35,000 bases of DNA from Neocallimastix lanati (nom. inval.) (lineage: Eukaryota > Neocallimastigomycota > Neocallimastigomycetes > Neocallimastigales > Neocallimastigaceae). The notes beneath the pieces were generated by a model, which saw only the letters and a program-made list of their open reading frames with translations, was not told the DNA's origin and ran no database searches. The DNA is taken from contig JACVTC010000058.1 of the NCBI GenBank assembly GCA_016946835.1, positions 582,501 through 617,500 on the forward strand, read 5' to 3'. Below are positions 23,668-34,631 of the stretch, piece after piece (the stretch's first letter is position 1; each line of letters starts with the position of its first letter). The translations under genes and the position numbers were made by a program.

Positions 23668-23971
23668 AAATATTATTATTATTTTTTTTTTATTATATAA
23701 TTACTTAATACCATTATTATTTATTACTAATATGATAAAAAATAATTATTATAGTAATAATATAATTATTTATTATAATTACTTATTAATATTATGATTA
23801 TTATTATAATTGTTATTATTACAATTATTATTATTTAATCATTATAAAGGAAATATTATTTTAATATTTATAATAAATAAAATTAAATTCCATTTAAAGC
23901 CTACATGAAACTTTAAAATATAGAAAATCCTAAAAAAAAAAAAAAAAAGTACAAAATCCTTTTATATATAT

Positions 23972-24016
<45 letters not shown>

Positions 24017-24297
24017 TACCATGAAATTTAAAAATTTTAAAAATTTTTAAAATTTTTAAAAATATTATCGATTTTATTTATAGGTTGTATCTTATTTATA
24101 TACCTTTTTAGAGATATAATCGATATGTATTATCTATATAATAGATAAATAATGATTTTATCGACACAAAAATATAAATATAATTTAATATATATATTAA
24201 TATTATTTTTATTTTTATTTTTTATTGTTTTTTTTTTTTTTTTTGTTAATATTATATTTATTTGCTAATTCTTTTTATAACTTCCTTATGATTAATC

Positions 24298-24342
<45 letters not shown>

Positions 24343-24475
24343 TAAAATATAATATAATATAATATAATATAATAAAAATAAAAATAAAGTAAAATAAAAT
24401 AAAATTTATATAATATGTATATGGCCTGTCATGAATGTTTTATTTTTTTATTAATATCTAAAAAAATATGGAAAA
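23072..24475. other. AT-rich spacer upstream of the subtilase
   Basis: A 110-130-bp segment is duplicated with divergence: TTTTTTTTCTTTCTTGTATTTTTATTAT (23133 on) and TTTTTTTTCCTTCTTGTATTTTAATTAT (23258 on), each followed by AATAAAAAATAGTTATGATAT. (TAG)n lies at 23440-23465, (TA)n at 23974-24014, a phased A/T-tract segment at 24024-24060 and an inverted GATA pair at 24130-24148. No coding signal. Confidence 0.65.
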
Positions 24476-24479
24476 TAGA

Positions 24480-24745
24480 ATAAAATAAAATAAATAAATA
24501 TAATATGAATATAAAGTACAGGTTGAATAAAATAAAATAAAATAAAATAAAATAAAATTGTATAATATGAATCTTAAAATACAGAATAAATAAAATTAAA
24601 AAAAAAAAAAAAGAATATAAAGTGCCAATTGAATAAAATAAAATAAAATAAAATAAATAGTTGAAATATGAATATAAAAAACAGATTGAATAAAATAAAA
24701 TAAAATAAATAGTATAATATGAATTTTAAGTACAGATTGAATAAA
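24480..24745. repeat. Degenerate minisatellite, about five units
   Basis: Units share AATATGAATATAAAGTACAG-like and ATTGAATAAAATAAAAT-like words (24499, 24565, 24612, 24665, 24715) with variable (AATAA)n filler, 45-65 bp apart. The reverse strand is open as a Phe/Leu-rich frame starting at 24795; this is an effect of the repeat. Confidence 0.7.
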
Positions 24746-24830
24746 ACAGACACACACGCAACACATTTCGCAGCGTTTATAACTTCATTATTCATACATG
24801 TTCATACATGTATATATGATGTAATAACCT

Positions 24831-24852
24831 AACCTTATATAAGGTTCACGTG
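24831..24852. promoter_or_regulatory. Adjacent palindromes: AACCTTATATAAGGTT and CACGTG
   Basis: 24831-24846 is a perfect 16-nt palindrome with a central TATATA. It is followed immediately by the E-box palindrome CACGTG at 24847-24852. Read on the minus strand the order is E-box, TATATAAGG, then an ATG about 40 bp on (24795), which is the order of a core promoter. E-box binding by bHLH factors is established in fungi; function here is inference. No convincing gene follows. Confidence 0.4.
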
Positions 24853-25178
24853 ATTATATAGCAAAAATTATATCATATATAAATAATAGTTAATGCATAA
24901 AAACATATGTATATTAAAATATAAAAAATATTATAACAATAATAAATTGTATATACAAATAATAAAATGTAATACTTTTTTTAAATGATAATTATTATTA
25001 ATAAAATAATAATACAGTATTAGAAATTTTTTATAATAAAAATATATATATATATATAAAACAAAAATTTTTAAAATTTTTACTTTTAAGAAAAGAAATA
25101 ACAAAAATATTAATAAACCGTATTTTTTGCTACTATTATATCATATTCAGTGTAACTATGACTATAAAATTTTTCTAG

Positions 25179-25253
25179 AATCAAGGTGGTGAAACAACTA
25201 ATACAGTGTTTCTCTTCCACTCAAAAAAAGTAAAAGTTATCATCATTAAATGA
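25179..25253 (+). pseudogene. Tiny orphan terminal exon, 24 codons
   Basis: After TTTTTCTAG (acceptor AG at 25177-25178) an open frame reads NQGGETTNTVFLFHSKKV then a short hydrophobic end and TGA. The peptide has a protein-like mix and local base composition is less AT-biased. It has no ATG and no recognisable upstream exon. It could be the last exon of a decayed gene; it is short enough to be chance. Confidence 0.25.
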
Positions 25254-25437
25254 TATAATAATAGAAAACTCAGCAATAAATAAAATAAAAGTATCAAATT
25301 TTATTATTATAATTAATAATAATAAAAATTATTTTTATTTTATATTTGTTCGATAATTCTGTTTAAAGAGGTAAATTTAAGAAAGAAAAAGCTAATATTT
25401 ATATATCTTAAAAAAAAACTGTAGTGGCTGTCGTTGA

Positions 25438-25542
25438 CCAATAATTTGATTGAATTTAGAATTTTTAAAAATATAAATTATTTTGATTGGATGATTATTT
25501 TTAGATTTTAATTGGATATTTTTTATATATAAATACACCAAT
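25438..25542 (+). promoter_or_regulatory. Candidate promoter for the tandem RNA unit
   Basis: CCAAT at 25438-25442, TATATATAAATA at 25524-25535 and a second CCAAT at 25538-25542 lie about 100-200 bp before the first structured unit and outside the duplicated segment. If functional, only the first copy has its own promoter. Evidence is weak in this base composition. Confidence 0.25.
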
Positions 25543-25631
25543 TTTCCCTTAAATTACAATTTCATTCTTATTATTTAAATTTATTAATATCTAAAATAAA
25601 CTAATTATTTTAGTATATTAATAATAGAGTT

Positions 25632-26133
25632 AATAATTATTAAAGTAATTTCAATAATAGTTTTATTGGATTATTATTAATAATTATGAAAGAAATTGAT
25701 TTTTTTTATATTTCTATTTTAAATAATAACGATGATTAAGGATGTAGGTAGCATTAGATTAGTGTATCCTTTTGGGTTGTTACTCATTTGGTAGGCACTA
25801 ATCACCTATGTGTGATGTATAATACTATCCTTAGTGTCGAAAATAAAAGTATTTTTTGGGGAAATTAGTTTTTACAATATTTAATAATCTCTTTAAGTTG
25901 ATCCTTGAGCAGTTTTTATATTGGTTTATATCCATATTTAAACAGTTCGGTGAGACTTTAAGGCTAAAGGTTATTTTATATTTACTTTTTTCTTTAAAAA
26001 ATAGTTACCATATATTCTATATCTTTTCGGAAAAGCTTTGGAAACTTGTTTCCTTTGCTGACTCGTCACTATGTGGCGTTGATCGTTGAGGTAAACCATA
26101 TGGGAAACAATTCTTCAAAAAATTTTAAAAATA
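25632..26133 (+). ncRNA. Structured, apparently non-coding unit, copy 1 of a tandem pair
   Basis: I do not recognise the family. The core 25735-26115 is much less AT-biased than the spacer and folds on paper. Helices: AAGGAT (25738-25743) with ATCCTT (25766-25771 or 25827-25832); ATTAGTG (25758-25764) with CACTAAT (25796-25802), or CACTAA with TTAGTG (25831-25836); ATCAC (25801) with GTGAT (25812); CTTTA-AGGC-TAAAG near 25960; GGAAA-CTTG-TTTCC (26040-26053), extended by AGC/GCT beyond a TTT/TTT internal loop; CGTCAC-TAT-GTGGCG (26064-26078, one G-U pair). The strand is chosen because the G-U pair and CTTG loop suit RNA read as plus. The only long frame lacks ATG and is broken by TAG in copy 2. 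The first 100 bp is ordinary AT-rich sequence. It does not match SRP, RNase P, U1-U6 or telomerase RNA landmarks that I can check. A solo LTR or other mobile remnant remains possible. Confidence 0.5.
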
Positions 26134-26617
26134 AATAATTATTAAAGTAATTTCAATAATAGTTTTATTGGATTATTATTAATAATTATGAAAGAAATTG
26201 ATTTTTTTTATATTTCTATTTTAAATAATAACGATGATTAAGGATGTAGGTAGCATTAGATTAGTGTATCCTTTTGGGTTGTTACTCATTTGGTAGGCAC
26301 TAATCACCTATGTGTGATGTATAATACTATCCTTAGTGTCGAAAATAAAAGTATTTTTTGGGGAAATTAGTTTTTACAATATTTAATAATCTCTTTTAGT
26401 TGATCCTTGAGCAGTTTATATATTGGTTTATATCCATATTTAAACAGTTCGGTGAGACTTTAAGGCTAAAGGTTATTTTATATTTACTTTTTTCTTTAAA
26501 AAATAGTTACCATATATTCTATATCTTTTCGGAAAAGCTTTGGAAACTTGTTTCCTTTGCTGACTCGTCACTATGTGGCGTTGATCGTTGAGGTAAACCA
26601 TATGGGAAACAATTCTT
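26134..26617 (+). ncRNA. Structured, apparently non-coding unit, copy 2 of the tandem pair
   Basis: Head-to-tail copy of the previous unit at an offset of exactly 502 bp, with no indel over about 484 bp. I count two substitutions (25895 A to 26397 T; 25916 T to 26418 A); homology ends near 26617. Both changes lie outside the listed helices, so all predicted pairings are kept. The first change turns AAG into TAG in the only long reading frame, which argues against protein coding. The near identity implies very recent duplication or gene conversion. An assembly duplication is unlikely because of the two differences and the different 3' flank, but cannot be excluded. Confidence 0.5.
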
Positions 26618-26949
26618 TAAAAAAAAATTGAAATAAATTAATGATATTGAATGTAAAAATTATTACGAAATTGTTTAATTATTTTATATTTATTGTTGCA
26701 ATTATTTAAAATATGGTTGTTTATTTAAGGTATTTATGAAATGAACTATATTAGTACAATTTACTGTTAACTGTTTGTATAAATCATGTTCCTATCCTTA
26801 ATAATTTTTTTTTGTTTTGTTTTGTTTTAAAGAATTTTTATTTATATTTTTTACAATTAGCTTTGCATAATTAATATAACTATGAATAATTATTATAAAA
26901 TTAAATAATAATAATAATAATAAAAATAGAATTAAACAAAAACAAGTTG

Positions 26950-26995
<46 letters not shown>

Positions 26996-29874
26996 ATATT
27001 AATAATTTTCTCTTATAATTAAAAAATTACAGTGATGATAATTCTATTATTTAATATATATATATATATTTATTAACTATTTTTTTTGATGTATTCTTTT
27101 TTTCAAAAAAGTTTTTTAAATATATTATTACTATTTGTCATATTTTTTTTTTTTAATTTTATTTTTTAAAATACTTTTCTTTTTTATTTAAAAAAAAAAA
27201 AAAAAAAATTTATCAAATTCAAGAAAAAAAATAAAATTAGTAAAACTAATATAATATAGAAATATTAGTATTTAATTTTATTAAATAAAAGGAAAAATCA
27301 AACTTAGAATTATATTAATTTTTTTTTTTATCTTTAAATTGAATAATATTACATAAAACCTAATATGAGATTTTTTTCTTTTATATTTGATAATAAAATC
27401 AAATAAGAATAAGAAATAATTAATATTACATAGATATTTATTATATAATAATATAAAATAATAATAATAATATATATATATATTATAAGTATCTTTTTAT
27501 TTTAATCAGAAAAAAAAAAAAAAAAAACCTATTAAATAAATATATATATATATAATAGATAGTAATACAAACAATAGAATTTCTATTGGTTTTTTTAATA
27601 TTATTTATTAATAATACACTATTAATAATATTATTATATATATATATAATGAATTATAATATATAAAATGAAAAAGCAATTGGTATATAATCTGTGTATC
27701 TATAAAACAATGAAGAGTTTCCACAACCTCTCAAATTTAAGACAAAAAAATGTTCTATTCCATGTTTCAATCAAAAATAAATATTAAAAAATAAAAAAAA
27801 AAAAAACTGAAATTTAAATTGATAAATTATAAAAAAAAAATAATAAATTAAATAAATATGTCATATTAATGTCAATATTTTTATACAGAAAAATATTATA
27901 TAAACTGTAATTTTTAATTTTTTTTATTACATATATAATGATTATTGATAATCATTAATTATTATTTAAATTTTTATTACTTTTCTTTATTATTACTTAA
28001 ATTATTTCTTATTTATTATTTTTTACTATTATTATTCATGATTTATTATTATTTGCTATTTAATAATTAATTATTATCATTTATTAATCATTATTATTTC
28101 TGCTACAATTGCTACTTATTATTATAATTGTTATAACCATTATTATTGTTATTTTATTTATTTATTATTTCATTAAAAATCATCAACTATCTTTTTAACA
28201 TTTAATTCATATTCATCGAGTCATTCATATAAATCCATTATATAAAGCTTTTTTTTTTATTATTATTATACAATGAATTTAATGAAAATATTGATAATTT
28301 ATTAATTAAAATGTTATTATTAAAAATATTTTAAATTAAAAAATAAATATATATTTATTTTTTTTTTTTTTTTTATTATATTATTTATAAAAATATTAAT
28401 TAAATAATTTTAATATTAATAAATATTCAATATAGCAATTAATTTGATTTTTATTTTATATTTATATTATTTTATTAAAATATAATACATCCACGAGTTA
28501 TATTTTGGATAATATTTTAGAATTTAATTAAAAAAATATTATTTAATTCATCTAATTTTCCATATTTATTTATTATTTCTACTTTTTTTTATGCATACGA
28601 AATAAAAATTTTATTATTAAATATTTTTTTTTTTTTTTTTATTTTTCACTAATAGCATTGAAAAATATTCTTTATATAATTAAATTTTTTTTTATTTATT
28701 TTTTATTAATAACATTGAAAAATGAAAAATATAATTCTCTATTTAAATTTATTGTAAAAGTTTTAAATTTTACTTTTTATTATTTTTTTTGCTTTTTTTT
28801 TCTTTTCTTTTCAGAACTCCGATAATAATATTACTAAATTTACTACTTTTTTTTTTCATTGTTTTTTTTTTTTTTCTATTTCTAATAAATGATTTTAATC
28901 CTTAATTCCTTAATATATTATCAAAGTCTAGTAAATATTTAAAATAATAAATTAATTCTAACGATAATAATGAATTTGGATTTAAAGATAAAAAAATTTT
29001 ATTGTGAAACATTCTAGATTTTTTTTTTTTTTTTGCTAAATTTTAAACTTTTTTTAAACTTTTTTTTTTTCTTTCTCTATTTTATTCTTTTTCTTTTTTT
29101 TTTTTTTTTTTTTTTTTGTTATTATTTTTATCATTCTTCCTTTAACCATTTGGAATTACAACTTTTTAAACTTTAATAAAAGTTTATTTTTTTTTTAAAA
29201 TATATATATATATATATATTTCATTGATTAAAGTTTTAGTTATTTTTTTTTTTTTTCAGGGTATAAAAAAAATATAATGAAAAGTCAAAAAAGTATATTA
29301 CTAATGTACATAGGTACTATTATTGTTGACTTTTCGATAGATTAGAAAAAAAAAGTTTCGAGTAGAGATATTTTTAAAATATATATATATATCAATTAAT
29401 AATACTAATATTAATATAAATATTATTATTAATAATATTATAATTTTTAGTATTATTATTAAAAAAGAAGTCTAATATATTTTAATATGTAAAATACATA
29501 ATTTTTATATTTCATTTTCTTTTTAAAATATTAAAAAAATATTTTGTAATAACTTTCAATATTTGATAAAAAAAATTTATTTTTCTTTTTTTTAAATATA
29601 TAATATGAATATATGAATAGGTTGAAATTTTTATTACAAAGTAATATAATTAATTCTAATGAATAAAACTTGTAATAAAAAATGAATTATTTAATAAAAT
29701 AATTCATTTTACGTATATTTATAATATCATTAAAAAGTAATAATAATATTTTATTTTATTTGATATTTTAATTTTAATGACTTTATTATAGTAAGAAAGA
29801 TTGAAATAAAATGTCTTTTTTTTTTTTTTTTTTTTTTTAGAAATTAATTCGTATTGCAAAATTCATTAATTTTC

Positions 29875-29905
<31 letters not shown>

Positions 29906-30207
29906 TATGAATTAAGAATAAAAATTTATACATAATACATATAGTAATAATAAAATAACATAAATTATTATTCATTAATAAATTAAAATATTCTATAATA
30001 TTATATATATAAGTATGTATATATTATGTTAAACAAAGTTAATTGTAATAAAAAATATTAGCTCTATCAAAATTATTAAAAAAAAAAAATTGAAAGTTAA
30101 ATATACTTTTTCAAATTATATTTTAATAATTAAAATTTTATATATTCAAATTTTTTAATTATTTTTATTTAAAAATGATATTCGGGAAACGAAGGTATTA
30201 ATGTTAA

Positions 30208-30248
<41 letters not shown>

Positions 30249-30487
30249 AAAACATATTTTATCACAATGTATATTTAAAATTTAAAATAAAATATATTAT
30301 ATATATATATTAATGATTTCATAAAGTTACAGAAAATATATCAACTTTTTATTTATTACTTTATTGAAAAAAGTAATAAATAAATAAATAATTTATTTAT
30401 TATAGTATATCTTTATAATATATTACGCAATACCCTTTCAACGATATTGTCTATTTCATTTCATTCATAAATATACAATAATAATAA

Positions 30488-30521
<34 letters not shown>

Positions 30522-31074
30522 ATAAAGGTATTATGAATAACGTATTTATATAATTATATACATATAAAAAGTTTACAATTTTATTTAAATATGACCTATT
30601 TAAAAATAATATTATCTACTTTTTTTTTTTTTTTTTGTGAAGATGCCTAGTAAAAAAAAAAAAAATAAAAAAATAAAAAAATAATTAAAGAAATTGCAAT
30701 TTTATTTTAATAATTTTATTTCTTTTAATTATTATTTTTTTTTTTAAATTAATTTCTTTATATATATATTAATCTTTTTTATATTTAAAAAAATTTATTA
30801 ATTAATTAATTTTAATATAAAAAAAAAAAAAAAAATTATATTAAATTAAATTTAATTCAATTTTTGTAATATACCAAATTTAATAAACTATTGAATATAT
30901 TACAGAATATGTAAATATTCAATAATATTTTAATTATACAATATGAAAGGTATATTAAAAAAAAAAGTAAAATATTAAAATTTTATTAAAATTATTAAAA
31001 TTAAGATAAAAGAATTGAATATTTATACATATTGAATATATAATTAAAAATAATTAAATATATATTATATTTTT

Positions 31075-31111
<37 letters not shown>

Positions 31112-31339
31112 TTAATATATTTCCATTCTCAACAGCTTTATTATATTTGTATATTTGTACGGTTAAAAAAAAAACTTATTTTTTGTTTTATTTTATTTTA
31201 TTTTTTAAGTCAAATACAAAAAAAAAAATTGATATTCATAAAATTATTTATATGTCATTTAATTTTTTAATTAAACATATGTTACTTTAATTTTTTTTTT
31301 TTTTTTTCTACTTTCTTTTATGTTTCACTTATATAAATT
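26618..31339. other. AT-rich intergenic spacer
   Basis: About 4.7 kb of poly-A/T runs (26948-26993, 29099-29117, 30210-30240), (TA)n and ATT-rich sequence. An imperfect 57-nt inverted repeat lies at 29279-29335. The ATG at 30643 begins MPSKKKK and is only a poly-A translation. A slightly mixed island at 27690-27775 (GAAGAGTTTCCACAACCTC) has no open frame of note. No RNA gene recognised. Confidence 0.65.
29279..29335. repeat. 57-nt imperfect inverted repeat with perfect 10-bp ends
   Basis: GAAAAGTCAA (29279-29288) pairs with TTGACTTTTC (29326-29335). The interior continues as an imperfect palindrome (ACTAATGTACATAGGT) centred on TGTACA, with AGTATATT/ACTATTATT arms between. It lies about 10 bp after a poly-T-CAGG motif. 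It could be a hairpin RNA, a cruciform or a miniature element end; no target duplication was identified. Confidence 0.6.
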
Positions 31340-31357
31340 GTGATATACTTTTTTTTT

Positions 31358-31447
31358 TTTTTTACGAAAGGGTATAAAGAATACGGAAAATATATTACTC
31401 CAAATAAATTCTCAATACCTAAAGGATATCCAGAAAAAAGAAAGAAA
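31358..31447 (+). pseudogene. Coding-like fragment between poly-T and poly-A, unknown protein
   Basis: Between a poly-T run and a poly-A run, the plus strand reads KGYKEYGKYITPNKFSIP then KGYPEKRKKQK, with ordinary codon use (GGA, CCA, GAA). The frame then dissolves into about 50 bp of poly-A (31454-31500). There is no credible start or splice donor. The minus strand is also open, but its product is Phe-rich and less plausible. This looks like an internal exon remnant captured between homopolymers. Confidence 0.3.
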
Positions 31448-31453
31448 CAAAAG

Positions 31454-31502
<49 letters not shown>

Positions 31503-31800
31503 AAATAAGCAATATGAAAAAAAAATATATAAAATAAAAGTAAAATAAAAGAATAATGAATGTATTTAAACAATTTTTTGTTAAATAAAACTTGGAGGAA
31601 GAAAGAAAATTAAAATATAACACTAATTTGAATATTGTTAATATCAACTGTGCTAATTTACCATTTATTTAAAAAAAATATATATCTTTCAGTTAAAAAA
31701 ATAATAATAATAATAATAAATCAATTTTTTTTTATCTCTTCTTACCCATTGTTAACGAAACCAACAACCAATAATTTAAAAATATAAAGAAATTTTGAAA
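31448..31800. other. Spacer and likely promoter of the LRR-SH3 gene
   Basis: A poly-A tract (31454-31500) is followed by mixed sequence. Close to the next start, CCCATTGTTAACGAAACC and a CCAAT box (31768-31772) precede an A-rich leader reaching the ATG at 31801. No clear TATA box is separable from background. Confidence 0.45.
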
Positions 31801-32525
31801 ATGTCTTATAATATATTACTTTTAGTACTTCTTTTAATATGGCAATGCTATGCTCAATGTCAATCAATTGAAAAAATTTTTAAAGAATTTAACCTTGAAT
31901 ATTTATTTAACTCCAAAAATTCTTGTTGTGGTGTACCTTCAAAATATATTAAATGTGAATTTAATACACAAAGAATTACTGAATTGTAAGTTATTATTAT
32001 TATTTATATATAATTAATGTATGTGTATTTTAATTATATTAATTACATTTACAATATATTTATTATAAAATATATATAATATAATATAATATATATTGTT
32101 TTTTCAATTATATATAATGTATATTGTATATATAATTAGAAATCTTTCTTCTTTGAATATAAAAAGAGAAATACCGCATGAATTTAATAATTTAATCTAT
32201 CTACAAAAATTGTAAGTTCCACAACTAATTATTAATCATATTTAGAGTTATAACTTTTTTTTTTTTTTTTTATCATTACTATTTTATATATAAAATAATA
32301 TATATTTGACAATATTTATGTTATATATTATAATAATATAATATTAATTATTAAAAATAAAATAAATAAATAAATAAAAATATATATATATTAAACATTT
32401 TTCCTTATTAAATATAGAAATATCGGAAAAAATCTCTTTTATGGATTATTCCACATTTTAAGTCATATCTTCCTAATTTAAAATCGATGTAAATATTTAG
32501 AAAAAAAAAATATTATATCATTTGA

Positions 32526-32589
<64 letters not shown>

Positions 32590-32599
32590 TATCATTTGA

Positions 32600-32645
<46 letters not shown>

Positions 32646-32658
32646 TTATATCATTTGA

Positions 32659-32701
<43 letters not shown>

Positions 32702-32980
32702 TATTATATCATTTGAAATAATAATAATAATAAAATATATATATATTATATCATTTGAAATAAAAAAAATAAAAAAAAAAAAAAAAAAAAAGAGTGACGA
32801 TAATAGTAAATAAATTATAGATCATATATATATTATATTAATAATACTAATAATTTAATATTTTTTTATTATATCATTAGAAATATACAAGATAATGATT
32901 TTTTCGAAAATGCAAATAGTAATACTCAGTATCCATTAATTATTAATCAAAGTAATAATAAAATTAGTATTAATATTAAA

Positions 32981-33011
<31 letters not shown>

Positions 33012-33655
33012 TTAAATTTTATATATTTATATGATTTTATTAATCTTATAAATATAATAATTAATATTTTAATATTTATTAAATAATTTTTTTTTTTTTT
33101 TTTTTATTATTATTTTTTTATTTTCATATATTTATATCTATTTATAAATTAAATTAAATAAATTCAATAGTTAAAAGTATTAGTAAAAGAAGTGATATAG
33201 AAAATTCCAATGATAATTCAATAGCAATAATTATTATTGTGGGTTTAATTGGAATTATCATATTTTTATCCTCATTTTATATCTTTTATCGAAATTTTAT
33301 TAATAAAAATGAAGGAAGTCATCTTATATGTACCTCTTGTTTCAATACTTCTTCCAACGATGTTCAACAGGATGAAATTATGTCGGAACGATCCTTTTAT
33401 GCAGCCTCAGTACAAAGTTCAATGATGGATGGAAAGGAAGCTGTCAATGAACCCAAAAAAAATTCAAATCCTTTGAAAAAACTTTCTTCTAAAATTTTTA
33501 AATATAATAATCATCATTTAATGGGAGGTAATGGTAATGGTAATGGTAATGGTAATAATAAAATGAATAATAATTATAATAAAAATAAGGTATTACCAAA
33601 AATTAAACCTATTCCTACTACTACCATAATGAATAATGAAAGAAATGATTTTGTA

Positions 33656-33715
<60 letters not shown>

Positions 33716-34560
33716 TTATCGCAACAAGATATTATTAGTATTTCCTTCAGTAATAGTAGTAATTATTTAGTGGATGATGATTCTTCTCTTTCTCTTGATC
33801 CAGAATCAAATCAAAATTATTATTATTATTATAGTACAGAAAGTAGTCAGTATCATACAAGTACAGGTAATGACGGTAGTACGGAAACTCACCACAGTTA
33901 TGGTAGAAATTTTCATTCTAATAATAATCATCATCATAGAAGACGACCATACGAAGATGAAGATTCTACAGAAATCGTAAAATTAAAGGAACAACTCAAT
34001 AAAATTAAATCCAATTTAAATTCTTATCCATATGGACGAGTCATTTATGATTTTGAACCAAAAGAGCAAGATGAAATTGAACTTCACTTTGGAGATGTAG
34101 TTGATATAGGATGTATTTATGAGAATGGTTATGCATGGGTTAAAAATCTTCGAACGAATGAAGAAGGAATGATACCGGTAAACCTTCTTTCCACGGATCT
34201 CTATAATATGAATAGTCGGGTCAATGAAATTATGGAAAATTTGATAAAGATATCAAAAATTAAAAAACAAATGTCTAAACCATATATTGATTACTCCTCC
34301 TACTATACCTCCTCCTCCTCTACAACTTCAGATTTAGATTATCTTAAGGGAAAAACGGTTGAAGAAATTTCTTCTATTGTACAAAAAGAATCATCTAGTC
34401 TAAGTCAAAGTCAAAGTAGTAGGAATAGAAATAGACAGGGAAACGGGGAATTTTCTATATCCTCTCATTCTAATTCAAGAGCCCAAAAATATAATAATTC
34501 TCGTTATAAAAAAACTAATGATACCATAAATAATACATTAAATAATAACAATTCTAGTTC

Positions 34561-34631
<71 letters not shown>

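Noticed and set aside
24574-24795. 73-codon minus-strand ORF starting MNNEVINAAKCVACVSV
   Set aside because: The first 17 residues look plausible, but the rest is minisatellite translation; kept only as a note on the promoter-like palindromes.
26045-26085. Hammerhead-ribozyme-like TGACGAG and GGAAAC on the minus strand of the RNA unit
   Set aside because: The CUGANGA core lacks its first C and GAAA is not preceded by a matching stem; three-stem geometry could not be formed.
25856-26591. ORF within the tandem unit (77 codons in copy 1, shorter in copy 2)
   Set aside because: No ATG start in copy 1, and a TAG in copy 2 at the first substitution; the product is hydrophobic low complexity.
25632-26617. 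Pair of LTRs of a retrotransposon
   Set aside because: No TG...CA ends, no internal coding region, no primer-binding site and no target duplication seen; not excluded, since a degenerate solo pair could look similar.
30643-30681. ATG followed by MPSKKKK
   Set aside because: Twelve or so residues of poly-A translation, then a stop; no downstream exon.
31318-31647. 109-codon minus-strand ORF rich in Phe
   Set aside because: Mostly poly-T translation; the plus strand gives more natural codons across the non-homopolymer part.
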